A stretch of 7,290 bases of DNA from Acidimicrobiia bacterium (GCA_013811855.1 JACCUL010000423.1:1-7290), one strand, 5' to 3'; counted from the stretch's first letter, positions 1 to 5,546 are shown. The notes: generated by a model from the sequence alone, not told the origin. A program made the numbers and translations.

Positions 1-119
1 GCATCGCGGCGCGGATCCTGGCCGACGTCGACGTCGTCGACATGACCATCGAGGACCCACCCATCGACGAGGTCATCGAACAAGTCTTCGCCAGCACGGC
101 GGACGAGATGGCGAGATGA
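1..119 (+). CDS. ABC transporter ATP-binding protein, C-terminal end only
   Basis: The window opens inside a gene. The first whole codon is at 3 and 38 codons remain before TGA at 117-119. The residues include TIEDPPIDEVIEQVF (from base 45), which I recognise as the tail of the ATPase of the ABC-2 exporter class usually filed as COG4586 (family length about 320-330 aa). The Walker A, signature and Walker B motifs lie upstream of the window, so ATP binding cannot be checked here. The family hydrolyses ATP at the inner face of the membrane to power its two partner permeases. Those partners follow directly at 250 and 1196, which supports the call. The stop codon lies in an ATGA that also begins a small open frame (116-253). 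Substrate unknown. Confidence 0.8.
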   Translation, partial: IAARILADVDVVDMTIEDPPIDEVIEQVFASTADEMAR

Positions 120-144
120 GCGAGCGAGTCTTCGAGCGAGCGAA
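115..144 (+). repeat. GAGCGAGCG-rich element on the ATPase stop codon (copy 1)
   Basis: The 12 bases GATGAGCGAGCG at 115-126 recur exactly at 1088-1099. In both places the TGA inside them is the stop codon of the preceding gene. In this copy GAGCGAGCG appears again at 134-142. The placement suggests a repeated extragenic element inserted or retained at gene ends. I recall similar arginine/serine-coding GAGCGAGCG tracts between genes in actinobacteria, but cannot search for copies here. Confidence 0.55.
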
Positions 145-253
145 TCAGCGTTGCGGTGCTTCTTCGTCGCCCGCTCTGCGGCGACGAGCCCACCGGCGTC
201 CCGCTGGTTCGACCGCGGTGAACCCGTCGCCGACGTCGGTCGTGCGCCGATGA
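116..253 (+). CDS. possible small bridging ORF, 45 aa (ATGA overlap at both ends)
   Basis: The frame begins at ATG 116-118, overlapping the ATPase stop (ATGA), and has no stop until TGA 251-253, which overlaps the ATG of the downstream permease (again ATGA). It fills the whole spacer exactly. The predicted peptide starts MSERVFERANQR and is rich in Arg, Ser and Pro (it ends SVVRR). It has no domain, hydrophobic segment or protein-like pattern. If translated, its likely role is to carry ribosomes from the ATPase to the permease rather than to make a useful peptide. The alternative is chance: in DNA this GC-rich, a 46-codon frame without a stop is common. Low confidence as a gene; the frame itself is certain. 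Confidence 0.25.
   Translation: MSERVFERANQRCGASSSPALRRRAHRRPAGSTAVNPSPTSVVRR
164..239 (+). promoter_or_regulatory. cluster of inverted repeats in the ATPase-permease spacer
   Basis: Four dyads lie within 76 bases. Bases 164-171 (TCGTCGCC) pair perfectly with 180-187 across an 8-base loop. Bases 192-198 pair with 202-208 across 3 bases, with one G-T pair. GGTTC 206-210 pairs with GAACC 220-224 around the palindrome ACCGCGGT (212-219). CCGACGTCGG at 230-239 is a perfect palindrome. No T-run follows any of them, so a rho-independent terminator is unlikely. They could be an mRNA structure tuning permease translation, or part of an extragenic palindromic repeat. Function is unproven. Confidence 0.45.
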
Positions 254-1092
254 GCAGCACCGCCGAGGCGTGGCCCGTCGAGTCGCGCTGGCGGTCGCTG
301 CTGGCGACGTACCGCACGCTGGCCCGCACCCAGGTGCTGTCGCAGTTCCAGTACCGCGCCGCCAACTATTTCTACATGGTCGGCATGGTCGCCGAGCCGA
401 TCGTCTACCTCGTCGTGTGGTCGACCATCGCCCGCCAGCAGGGCGGGTCCGTCGACGGCTACACAGCCGGCAACTTCGCCGCCTACTACATCACGTGGAC
501 GCTGGTCCGGAACATGAACATCGTGTTCACCCCGTTCGGCTGGGAGGACCGGATCCGCACCGGTGAGCTGTCGGGCTGGATGCTGCGGCCGGCCCACCCG
601 ATCCACTACGACCTGGCGTCGTTCATGGGCTGGAAGTTCGTGGTCATCGTGCTGTGGCTGCCCATCGCCGCCGTCCTCACGCTGCTGTTCCGCCCCGAGC
701 TGCAGACCTCCGTGCTCCAAGTGGCCGTGTTCGCGGTGGCCATCTGGGGCGCCTACCTCATCCGCTCGCTCGTGCTGTGGGTGCTCGGGATGGTGACGTT
801 CTGGACGACGCGCGTCGCCGCGCTGTACGAGACGTACTTCGTCGCCGAGCTGCTGCTGTCCGGGCGTCTCGTACCGATGGACCTGCTGCCCGGCTGGGCC
901 CAAGGACTGGCGTGGGCCTTCCCGTTCCGGTGGACGTTCGGCTTCCCGATCACCGCCCTCGTCGGGCCGATCTCGAACGGCGAGCTGCTCGTCGGCCTCG
1001 TCATGCAGGCCGCATGGACCGCCGTCGCCGCGTTCGTCGTGCGCATCGTGTGGCGGCGCGGCGTGCGCCGGTACGGAGCGGTCGGTGGATGA
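250..1092 (+). CDS. ABC-2 type transporter permease (first of pair)
   Basis: This 280-aa integral membrane protein is the first permease of an ATPase/permease/permease exporter; the closest family I recognise is COG4587. Hydrophobic stretches lie near residues 40-60, 128-148, 152-182 and 245-267, with shorter ones between, consistent with about six helices. Family-like marks are the QYRAANYFYM segment (residues 35-44), GELSGWMLRP (105-114), LLSGRLVPMDLLPGW (202-216) followed by FPFRWTFGFP (224-233), and an arginine-rich tail ending RRYGAVGG. I chose ATG 250 because it gives the usual family N-terminus. The frame is open back to a TTG at 151, but those 33 codons encode low-complexity spacer sequence. 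The Shine-Dalgarno before 250 is poor, so coupling to upstream translation is plausible. The gene lies downstream of its ATPase and 103 bp before its partner permease. Substrate unknown. Confidence 0.88.
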   Translation: MSSTAEAWPVESRWRSLLATYRTLARTQVLSQFQYRAANYFYMVGMVAEPIVYLVVWSTIARQQGGSVDGYTAGNFAAYYITWTLVRNMNIVFTPFGWEDRIRTGELSGWMLRPAHPIHYDLASFMGWKFVVIVLWLPIAAVLTLLFRPELQTSVLQVAVFAVAIWGAYLIRSLVLWVLGMVTFWTTRVAALYETYFVAELLLSGRLVPMDLLPGWAQGLAWAFPFRWTFGFPITALVGPISNGELLVGLVMQAAWTAVAAFVVRIVWRRGVRRYGAVGG

Positions 1093-1107
1093 GCGAGCGG
1101 AGCGAGC
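1088..1107 (+). repeat. GAGCGAGCG-rich element on the permease-1 stop codon (copy 2)
   Basis: Bases 1088-1099 are identical to 115-126, again with the TGA (1090-1092) serving as the stop of the upstream gene, and continue as GAGCGAGCTCA. After these 12 bases the two copies diverge, though both spacers later carry GTGAACC (218-224 and 1137-1143). The same placement twice in one operon argues for a recurring element rather than random similarity, but two copies are few. Confidence 0.55.
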
Positions 1108-1199
1108 TCAGACACCCGACAGCGCGAGCGCCAGCCGTGAACCGCCTGCGCATGTCGGCGATGGGGTTCGGGGGCGCAGCCCCCGGAGGTCGCGGATGA
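1089..1199 (+). CDS. possible small bridging ORF, 36 aa (ATGA overlap at both ends)
   Basis: ATG 1089-1091 overlaps the stop of permease 1, and TGA 1197-1199 overlaps the ATG of permease 2, so this frame spans the spacer exactly, like the one at 116-253. The peptide begins MSERSELRHPTARAPAV and ends GGAAPGGRG. It is Arg/Ala/Gly-rich with no recognisable domain. It shares its first four residues with the other bridging frame because both begin in the repeated 12-mer. Internal ATGs (1152, 1161) are also in this frame and would serve the same relay. Coding function is doubtful; a role in translational coupling is possible; chance cannot be excluded from one window. Confidence 0.25.
   Translation: MSERSELRHPTARAPAVNRLRMSAMGFGGAAPGGRG
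1169..1190 (+). promoter_or_regulatory. GC hairpin abutting the Shine-Dalgarno of permease 2
   Basis: CGGGGGC (1169-1175) and GCCCCCG (1179-1185) form a perfect 7-bp stem with a GCA loop. The stem's last base is also the first G of GGAGGT (1185-1190), a strong Shine-Dalgarno 5 bases before ATG 1196. No T-run follows, so this is not a terminator. The hairpin leaves most of the ribosome site free but directly flanks it, so it could position or restrict ribosome loading. GAACC 1139-1143 can also pair with GGTTC 1165-1169, which shares base 1169 with the hairpin. Confidence 0.6.
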
Positions 1200-1990
1200 A
1201 GAACATCTCGCGCACGCGGCTGGCGTGGCTGCACTTCCGGGTCAGCGCGCTCAACGAGCTCCAGTACCGCGCCAACTTCTGGCTCCAACTCGCCCAGTCG
1301 GCCGTGTGGCTGACCAGCGGGCTCGTCGTGCTGGCGCTCGTCTTCAGCCGCACCGACGAGATCAAGGGGTGGACCCGGCCCGAGCTGCTCGCCGTGGTCG
1401 GGGTGTTCACCCTGATGGGCGGCGTGATCCGCGCCTTCATCCAGCCGGCGATGCAACGGCTTTTGACCGACATCCGCGAGGGCACGCTGGACTTCGCCCT
1501 CACCCGACCGGCCGACGCCCAGGTGCTGGTCAGCGTCAGGGAGATGCGCATCTGGCAGACGCTCGACATCCTCATCGGCGCTGGCGTGCTGACCGTCGCC
1601 GTCGTGCAGCTCGACGAGTCGGTCGGGCTCGGCGACGCGCTGGCCTTCGCCGCCCTGCTGCTGGCCGGGTCCGTGATGATCTACTGCTGCTGGCTGATCA
1701 TCTCGACCGGCGCCTTCTGGCTCGTGCGCATGGAGAACGTGCAGGAGCTGTTCGACGGCGTGTACCGGGCCGGCCAGTACCCGATCACGATCTACCCCGG
1801 GTGGTTGCGGGCCGGTCTGACGTTCGTCATCCCGCTCGGGTTCGCCATCACCGCGCCGTCGCAGGCCATCACGTCCCGCCTGGACGCCGGCACGGTCGTC
1901 GTCTGCGCCGTCACGGCGAGCGCGCTGGTCGTGTCCAGCCGGGCGTTCTGGCGCGTCGGTGTCCGCCATTACGCCGGCGCTTCGGCGTAG
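1196..1990 (+). CDS. ABC-2 type transporter permease (second of pair)
   Basis: This 264-aa membrane protein is the partner permease, of the type filed as COG3694. Hydrophobic segments lie near residues 30-50, 64-80, 122-138, 148-176, 204-222 and 232-248. Recognisable family features are ELQYRANFW (21-29), REGTLDFALTRPAD (94-107), RAGQYPITIYPGWLR (191-205) followed by FVIPLGFAITAPSQAI (210-225), and a C-terminal FWRVGVRHYAG. ATG 1196 is chosen for its GGAGGT Shine-Dalgarno at 1185-1190. An in-frame GTG at 1085 would add 37 low-complexity residues read from the spacer. It should form a heterodimeric membrane channel with the 250-1092 product, driven by the ATPase at the left edge. Both permeases encode the same QYRA motif with a 14-base identical stretch (347-360 and 1260-1273). 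Direction is probably export; substrate unknown. Confidence 0.88.
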   Translation: MKNISRTRLAWLHFRVSALNELQYRANFWLQLAQSAVWLTSGLVVLALVFSRTDEIKGWTRPELLAVVGVFTLMGGVIRAFIQPAMQRLLTDIREGTLDFALTRPADAQVLVSVREMRIWQTLDILIGAGVLTVAVVQLDESVGLGDALAFAALLLAGSVMIYCCWLIISTGAFWLVRMENVQELFDGVYRAGQYPITIYPGWLRAGLTFVIPLGFAITAPSQAITSRLDAGTVVVCAVTASALVVSSRAFWRVGVRHYAGASA

Positions 1991-2016
1991 CGGCAGAGCC
2001 CTGGAAGGACCCCAAC

Positions 2017-2022
2017 TACACT
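2017..2022 (+). promoter_or_regulatory. candidate -10 box of a leaderless disA promoter
   Basis: TACACT fits the actinobacterial TANNNT -10 consensus and lies 6 bases before the disA ATG at 2029, the spacing expected if transcription starts at the A of the start codon. No Shine-Dalgarno lies at a useful distance: GGAAGG at 2003-2008 is 20 bases away. I see no good -35 hexamer at 16-18 bp upstream. Leaderless initiation is common in actinobacteria, so disA may be transcribed separately from the ABC genes. Confidence 0.45.
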
Positions 2023-2028
2023 CCCGCC

Positions 2029-3105
2029 ATGCCCAGCCGTCATCGCGGTGCCAATGACGAGTTGCGCAACGCGCTCGGACACGTGGCGCCCGGCACGCCG
2101 CTGCGCGACGGCATCGACCGGGTCGTGCGGGCCAAAGCCGGCGCGCTCCTCGTGCTCGACGACAGCCCGGACGTGCTGGCCATCTGCTCGGGCGGCTTCC
2201 TCGTCGACGCGCCGTACAGCCCGCAGCGATTGTCGGAGCTGGCGAAGATGGACGGCGCGATCATCATCTCGACCGACGGCGGGCGCATCGCCAGGGCCAA
2301 CGTCCACCTCGTGCCCGACCCGACGGTGCCCACGAGCGAGACCGGGACGCGCCACCGCACGGCCGAGCGCGTCGCCCGCTCGCTGAAGGTGGCGGTGGTG
2401 TCGGCCAGCGAGGAGATGGGCGTCATCAACGTGTACGCCGGCGGGTCCAAACACCAGCTGCAGGACATCGGCCGGCTCCTCGACCGGGCCAACCAGGCCC
2501 TGCAGACGCTGGAGCGGTACAAGGACCGCCTCGACGACGCCATCGCCAACCTCACCGGCGTCGAGCTGGAGGACATCGTCACGTTGCGGGACGTCGTCGC
2601 CGTGGTCCAACGGGGCGAGATGGTGCACCGCATCGCCGACGAGATCGAGACGATGATCATCGAGCTCGGCATGGACGCCCGACTGCTGCGCCTGCAGCTG
2701 GACGAGATCTATGGCGACATCGACGACGAGCTCGACCTCGTCGTCGCCGACTACCTGCCCGCCGGCCGCACGGCGGCGGAAACGCTGGCCGAGATGTCGC
2801 GGCTCCACGACGACGACGTGCTCGACCTGCGCAAGGCTGCGGCAACGTTGCACCGGGAGGGCGACAGCGCCGACCTCGACCAGGAGGTCTCTCCGAAGGG
2901 GTTGCGGCTGCTGCACCGGGTCCACCGGCTCCCGGCCGGGGCGGCGACGGCGGTCGCCGATCACTTCGGCGGCCTGGCCCGCCTGCAGCGGGCGTCGTTG
3001 GCCGACCTGATGGGCGTGGAAGGGGTCGACGAGCCGACGGCGGCGTCGATCAAGGACACGCTGGAGCGGGTCACCGAGTCCACGATCCTCGACCAGTACA
3101 GCTGA
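2029..3105 (+). CDS. disA: DNA integrity scanning diadenylate cyclase DisA
   Basis: DisA condenses two ATP into the second messenger cyclic di-AMP and scans DNA for branched damage intermediates. The 358-aa length matches the family (about 360 aa). The N-terminal DAC domain (about 10-150) has the catalytic DGA at 75-77 and the RHR of GTRHRTAER at 108-110, with SASEEMGVINVY at 125-136. A helical linker (about 150-290) follows, then a C-terminal helix-hairpin-helix DNA-binding region (about 300-350, around LMGVEGVDEPTAASIKDTL). All key residues are present, so it should be active as an octamer in the cytoplasm. ATG 2029 is chosen because it gives the family N-terminus; the frame is open far upstream, but only through the permease gene. 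In many actinobacteria disA follows radA; here it follows an ABC exporter and precedes a flavoprotein by 7 bp. Confidence 0.96.
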   Translation: MPSRHRGANDELRNALGHVAPGTPLRDGIDRVVRAKAGALLVLDDSPDVLAICSGGFLVDAPYSPQRLSELAKMDGAIIISTDGGRIARANVHLVPDPTVPTSETGTRHRTAERVARSLKVAVVSASEEMGVINVYAGGSKHQLQDIGRLLDRANQALQTLERYKDRLDDAIANLTGVELEDIVTLRDVVAVVQRGEMVHRIADEIETMIIELGMDARLLRLQLDEIYGDIDDELDLVVADYLPAGRTAAETLAEMSRLHDDDVLDLRKAAATLHREGDSADLDQEVSPKGLRLLHRVHRLPAGAATAVADHFGGLARLQRASLADLMGVEGVDEPTAASIKDTLERVTESTILDQYS

Positions 3106-3112
3106 TGACCCC

Positions 3113-4441
3113 GTGAGGGTCGTCATCATCGGCGGCGACGCCGCCGGGATGAGCGCGGCGACCAGGATCCGGGCCGGTCGCCCCGACGCCGAGGTCGTCG
3201 TGTTCGAGGCCGGGCGGTTCACCAGCTACTCGGCGTGCGGCATCCCGTACGTGGTCGGCGGGACGGTGAGCGGCGGGGTCGAGGCGCTCGTCGCCCGCTC
3301 CCCCGAGGAGCACCGCGCCCGCGGCATCGACGTTCGCCTGCACCACGAAGCACTCGGCTTCGATCCGGTCGGCGGCACGGTCGAGGTGCTCGACCACCAC
3401 ACCGGCGACACGCAGCGGCTCGACTACGACCACCTGATGATCGCCACCGGCGGGGCGCCGATCCGCCCCGACCTGCCCGGCATCGACCTGCCGTTCATCC
3501 ACGGTGTGCAATCGCTGGAGCACGCCCAGACCCTGCTGGCGCTGAGCGAGGAGGGGTGCCGTCGGATCGTCGTCGTCGGCGGCGGGTACATCGGGTTGGA
3601 GATGGCCGAGGCGTACATCGAGCGGGGCTGCACCGCCACCGTGGTCGAACGCAAGGAGCAGTTGCTGGGTTTGCTCGACGTCGACCTGGGCGCTCGGGTC
3701 ACCGCCGCCATGCGGGACCACGGGATCGACGTGCGCACCTCGACGACGGTCGACGCCTTCGAACCTGGCGCCGTGATGACGTCCGACGGACCGATCGCGG
3801 CCGACCTCGTCGTCCTCGGCATCGGCACGCGGCCGCGGTCGGACCTCGCCCGGGACGCCGGACTGGAGTTGAGCACGAACGACGCCGTGCGCGTCGACGT
3901 CCATCAGGCGACCAGTGCCGAGCACGTGTGGTCGGCCGGCGATTGTGCCGACGCTCTCCACGGCGTGACCGGCCGGCGCGTCCACATCCCGCTCGGGACG
4001 TACGCCAACAAGCACGGACGGGTGGCGGGGATCAACATCGCCGGCGGCGAGGCGCGATCGGCTCCCGTGCTCGGCACCGCGATCACCAAGCTGTGCGCCT
4101 TGGAGGTCGCGCTGACCGGCGCCAGCGGGCCGGAGGCCGCCGAGGCCGGGCTCGATGCCGTTTCGGTGACGATCGACGCCACGACGAGCGCCGGCTACAT
4201 GCCCGACGCCGCACCGATGACCGTGCGCCTCTGCGCCGAGCGCGGGACGGGCCGCCTGCTCGGGGTCCAGATCGTCGGCGGGCCGGGCGCCGCGAAGCGC
4301 GTCGACGTGGTGGCGACGGCGATCACCGCCGGCATGACCGTGGCCGACGTGGTCGACGTCGACCTGGCCTACGCCCCACCGTTCTCGGGCGTGTGGGACC
4401 CCGTGGCCGTCGCCGCCCGGGAGGCCCTCAAGGTGGTGTGA
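3113..4441 (+). CDS. FAD-dependent pyridine nucleotide-disulfide oxidoreductase, CoA-disulfide reductase/NADH oxidase type
   Basis: This 442-aa flavoprotein should use NAD(P)H, through FAD and one redox-active cysteine, to reduce CoA disulfide, a related disulfide or oxygen. The FAD Rossmann motif GGDAAG is at 7-12, and the active-site SYSAC gives Cys42, the position used by CoADR and Nox enzymes. ATGG follows at 111-114. The second nucleotide motif GGGYIG is at 156-161, with Glu179 at the end of the next strand (hinting at NADH rather than NADPH). The FAD-binding SAGD is at 274-277, and the C-terminal dimerisation domain runs from about 320. Tyr362 and Tyr420 (AYAPPFS) sit where CoADR has tyrosines near the substrate, favouring CoADR over water-forming Nox. 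No rhodanese domain is fused. GTG 3113 is the start because it begins directly at the Rossmann strand. It is 7 bp after disA, so likely co-transcribed. Confidence 0.85.
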   Translation: MRVVIIGGDAAGMSAATRIRAGRPDAEVVVFEAGRFTSYSACGIPYVVGGTVSGGVEALVARSPEEHRARGIDVRLHHEALGFDPVGGTVEVLDHHTGDTQRLDYDHLMIATGGAPIRPDLPGIDLPFIHGVQSLEHAQTLLALSEEGCRRIVVVGGGYIGLEMAEAYIERGCTATVVERKEQLLGLLDVDLGARVTAAMRDHGIDVRTSTTVDAFEPGAVMTSDGPIAADLVVLGIGTRPRSDLARDAGLELSTNDAVRVDVHQATSAEHVWSAGDCADALHGVTGRRVHIPLGTYANKHGRVAGINIAGGEARSAPVLGTAITKLCALEVALTGASGPEAAEAGLDAVSVTIDATTSAGYMPDAAPMTVRLCAERGTGRLLGVQIVGGPGAAKRVDVVATAITAGMTVADVVDVDLAYAPPFSGVWDPVAVAAREALKVV

Positions 4442-4527
4442 GTCGCGACGAGGCGTGGGTGGCGGCGGCGATGGGAACACGAACCGCGGGCACGGTGATC
4501 AGGACGAGAGGAGCGCCCGTTGGGTGA
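4438..4527 (+). CDS. possible small bridging ORF, 29 aa, between flavoprotein and GST genes
   Basis: GTG 4438-4440 overlaps the TGA of the flavoprotein gene (GTGA). The frame runs through an internal ATG at 4471 to TGA 4525-4527, 8 bases inside the next gene. The peptide starts MSRDEAWVAAAMGTRT and has no recognisable domain. It is the third such frame in this window. Ribosomes finishing it would stop on top of the TTG start at 4520, which could raise initiation at that weak start codon. This is inferred only from layout, and a chance open frame is equally possible. Confidence 0.2.
   Translation: MSRDEAWVAAAMGTRTAGTVIRTRGAPVG
4508..4513 (+). promoter_or_regulatory. Shine-Dalgarno that fixes the TTG start at 4520
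   Basis: GAGGAG lies 6 bases before TTG 4520. No ATG or GTG in the same frame lies nearby with a better site, and the family-like sequence begins within a few codons, so this ribosome site decides the rare TTG start. Confidence 0.65.
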
Positions 4528-5539
4528 CGCGAACGGCGGGCACTACGTCGAGGCCGGCGAGTTCCGGCGGGACACCGACTACGTGCGGGATCGGATCACG
4601 GTCGACGGTCGGGACGGGTGGCCCGTCGAGGCCGACCGGTATCACCTCGTCGTCGCCCGCGCCTGCCCGTGGGCGAACCGGGCGATCATCGTCCGCCGCC
4701 TGCTCGGGTTGGAGCCGGTGCTGTCGATGGGCATGTGCGGGCCGACCCACGACAAGCGATCTTGGACGTTCGACCTCGACCCCGGCGGCCGCGATCCCGT
4801 GCTCGGCTACGAGCGTCTCCGGGAGGCGTTCGCGGCCCGTTTCCCCGAGTACGCGGGTGGCATCACCGTGCCGGCGATGGTCGACATCCCGACCGGTGAG
4901 CTCGTCACGAACGACTTCGCCCAGATCACGCTCGACCTCTCGACGGAGTGGACGGCCCACCATCGGGTCGGCGCTCCGGACCTCTACCCGGAGGCCCGCC
5001 GGTCCGAGATCGACGAGGTCGTCGAGGTCGTCTTCCGAGATGTCAACAACGGCGTGTACCGCTGCGGGTTCGCCGGGTCCCAAGACGCCTACAACGCCGC
5101 CTTCCAACGCCTGTTCAGCCGCCTCGACTGGTTGAGCGATCGGCTGCGGTCGCAGCGCTACCTCGTCGGCGACACGATCACGGAGGCCGACGTGCGGTTG
5201 TTCACGACGTTGGCCCGGTTCGACGCCGTCTACCAGGGCCACTTCAAGTGCAACCGCCAGAAGCTGAGCGAGCTCCCGGTGCTGTGGGCCTACGCCCGGG
5301 ACCTCTTCCAGACGCCCGGGTTCGGCGACACCATCGACTTCGCGCACATCAAGCGCCACTACTACGTGGTCCATCGCGACATCAACCCGACCGGCATCGT
5401 GCCGAGGGGACCCGATCAGCAGGGCTGGCTCACGCCGCACCATCGCGAAGATCTGGGCGGCCGACCGTTCGGCGACGGCACCCCGCCCCCGCCACCGGTC
5501 GCCGGCGAGGTCGTCCCGGCCGACCACGGTGTGTCGTGA
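4520..5539 (+). CDS. glutathionyl-hydroquinone reductase-like protein (Xi-class GST, YqjG/ECM4 family)
   Basis: Family members remove a thiol conjugate from glutathionyl-hydroquinones using a catalytic cysteine and a second thiol. The 339-aa protein has a thioredoxin-fold N-terminal domain with the catalytic CPWA (Cys49), then TVPAMVD (116-122). The all-helical C-terminal domain follows, with NNGVYRCGF (176-184), RYLVGDTITEADVRLF (213-228), GHFKCN (240-245), HIKRHYY (276-282) and INPTGIVPRGP (288-298), all typical of Xi-class enzymes. Where proteobacterial members have an N-E-S-type glutathione-binding loop, this one reads VTNDFAQIT (129-137). Since actinobacteria normally make mycothiol rather than glutathione, the physiological thiol may be mycothiol (inference). 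The tail is proline-rich (321-326). The start is TTG with a good Shine-Dalgarno. It is 78 bp downstream of the flavoprotein and probably in the same operon. Confidence 0.9.
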   Translation: MGDANGGHYVEAGEFRRDTDYVRDRITVDGRDGWPVEADRYHLVVARACPWANRAIIVRRLLGLEPVLSMGMCGPTHDKRSWTFDLDPGGRDPVLGYERLREAFAARFPEYAGGITVPAMVDIPTGELVTNDFAQITLDLSTEWTAHHRVGAPDLYPEARRSEIDEVVEVVFRDVNNGVYRCGFAGSQDAYNAAFQRLFSRLDWLSDRLRSQRYLVGDTITEADVRLFTTLARFDAVYQGHFKCNRQKLSELPVLWAYARDLFQTPGFGDTIDFAHIKRHYYVVHRDINPTGIVPRGPDQQGWLTPHHREDLGGRPFGDGTPPPPPVAGEVVPADHGVS

Positions 5540-5546
5540 CTGTGGG

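Noticed and set aside
151..249. N-terminal extension of the first permease from TTG 151
   Set aside because: The 33 extra residues are Arg/Ser/Pro-rich spacer sequence with dyads, no Shine-Dalgarno, and unlike a permease N-terminus. ATG 250 gives the family start.
1169..1185. Rho-independent terminator between the permeases
   Set aside because: The stem is strong but is followed by a Shine-Dalgarno and start codon with no T-run, inside an operon whose products must work together.
1085..1195. N-terminal extension of the second permease from GTG 1085
   Set aside because: It would overlap the upstream gene and encode the repeat element and hairpin; ATG 1196 has a strong GGAGGT at the right spacing.
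347..1273. 14-base identity between the two permease genes (347-360 and 1260-1273) as a recombination repeat
   Set aside because: It encodes the conserved QYRA motif in both paralogous proteins, so shared ancestry and codon bias explain it.
1225..2028. A 626-aa frame continuing upstream of DisA
   Set aside because: The upstream part is a shadow of the permease gene in another frame, Arg-rich and without family similarity; DisA is normally about 360 aa, matching ATG 2029.
1969..4480. Long minus-strand frames opposite disA and the flavoprotein (417 and 469 aa)
   Set aside because: Their composition (His/Asp/Arg/Gly-rich, no domains) is that of antisense shadows in high-GC DNA, while the plus strand encodes clearly conserved proteins.
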